Source: Acholeplasmatales bacterium
GTDB lineage: Bacteria; Bacillota_I; Bacilli_A; Acholeplasmatales; Anaeroplasmataceae
Direction: 5' to 3'
Length of the DNA stretch: 61,625 nucleotides
Assembly (NCBI GenBank): GCA_017542485.1
Contig: JAFXXC010000002.1
Span: forward strand, 1 to 61,625
In this document: positions 61,462 to 61,625 of the stretch, in pieces
How positions within the stretch are numbered: the stretch's first letter is position 1
Layout of the letters: each line of letters opens with the position of its first letter
The notes under the pieces: model-generated
Told to the model about the DNA's origin: nothing
Seen by the model: only the letters and a program-made list of their open reading frames with translations
Databases searched by the model: none
Made by a program: the position numbers and the translations under genes

Positions 61462-61625
61462 TTATTCGAATAGTTCAGGATATATTTCTCTAATTTTATT
61501 ATTAATTTTTCCTTTAAATAATATATATGCCTCGCTTACTCCAAATTTTCCTTTTATTGTTGATAAGATATAATCGTAATTTGTTAAAACATGTCTCACA
61601 TAATTAATCATCCATCGTTTCATTG
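61462..61625 (-). CDS. Partial ORF at the right edge, possibly a mobile-element protein
   Basis: On the minus strand the frame from the window edge reads MKRWMINYVRHVLTNYDYIL and ends EIYPELFE-stop. The ATG at 61623 may be the start or an internal Met. It has a basic helical look with VSEAYILFKGKINNKIREIY. Family not recognised. The downstream repeats suggest, but do not show, a transposase end. Confidence 0.4.
   Translation of the reverse strand, partial: MKRWMINYVRHVLTNYDYILSTIKGKFGVSEAYILFKGKINNKIREIYPELFE

Noticed and set aside
1..61625. CRISPR arrays, prophage, restriction-modification or toxin-antitoxin modules
   Set aside because: No regularly spaced repeats and no genes of these families found on either strand.

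Overview
The window is an AT-rich, densely packed bacterial chromosome segment. It has strong AGGAGG-type ribosome sites, intrinsic terminators with short stems, an L20-type leader before infC, an aspartate T-box before hisS-aspS and two CIRCE operators. This points to a low-GC Firmicute of the Bacilli/Erysipelotrichia/Tenericutes neighbourhood, probably with a modest genome. TGA serves as a stop codon (for example at 9415), so the Mycoplasma genetic code is excluded. No prophage, CRISPR array or integrated island is visible. The only hint of a mobile element is at the extreme right edge.

Layout. 1-7.3 kb: 3' end of an acidic protein with an L15-like tail, an ATP-grasp enzyme, a membrane protein, tig and CIRCE-preceded lon. 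7.3-12.4 kb: fused chromate-type transporter, Nudix hydrolase, ABC-F ATPase and RumA-type methyltransferase in one tight operon. 12.4-14.7 kb: small membrane proteins. 14.7-16.3 kb: an unassigned small RNA, then the L20 leader and infC-rpmI-rplT. 16.3-22.3 kb: a structured leader before a DbpA-type helicase, rsmD, an unknown gene and an opposing U32 protein. 22.4-26.1 kb: a three-gene CrtI-like oxidase / ferredoxin-reductase / patatin operon. 26.1-32.3 kb: T-box, hisS, aspS, dCMP deaminase, Lon-domain secreted protease, lspA and an RluD-type synthase.

32.3-42.7 kb: tRNA-Arg, mgtE, recU, a lone starch-binding-type domain, an RNase J paralogue with an eroded active site, a TIM-barrel protein plus HD-GYP pair, rarA and a Wzz-like protein. 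42.8-51.3 kb: topA, ftsY-ylxM-ffh (SRP targeting), two U32 tRNA-hydroxylation-type genes, a YgjP-like peptidase and a membrane protein. 51.3-58.8 kb: greA, tcdA, GtrA-like and J-domain membrane proteins, a 58-aa DUF4250 gene, a GltD-like oxidoreductase, a frameshifted RluA-family gene, a DUF1292 protein, a tocopherol-cyclase-like protein and pduL. 58.9-61.6 kb: N-domain-less clpB under a CIRCE/sigma-A promoter, tRNA-Cys, and an edge ORF beside tandem repeats.

How the genes fit together. Most of the content serves translation, RNA modification and protein quality control (IF3, L35, L20, RsmD, RumA, pseudouridine synthases, U32 proteins, TcdA, DbpA, SRP, trigger factor, Lon, ClpB). HrcA/CIRCE appears to link lon and clpB. 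The most unusual signal is a repeated arrangement before three unrelated genes (tig, the 13.6-kb membrane gene and the RNase J paralogue). In each, the only good Shine-Dalgarno lies 25-45 nt upstream of the start codon and a hairpin sits between them, as if the spacer were looped out.
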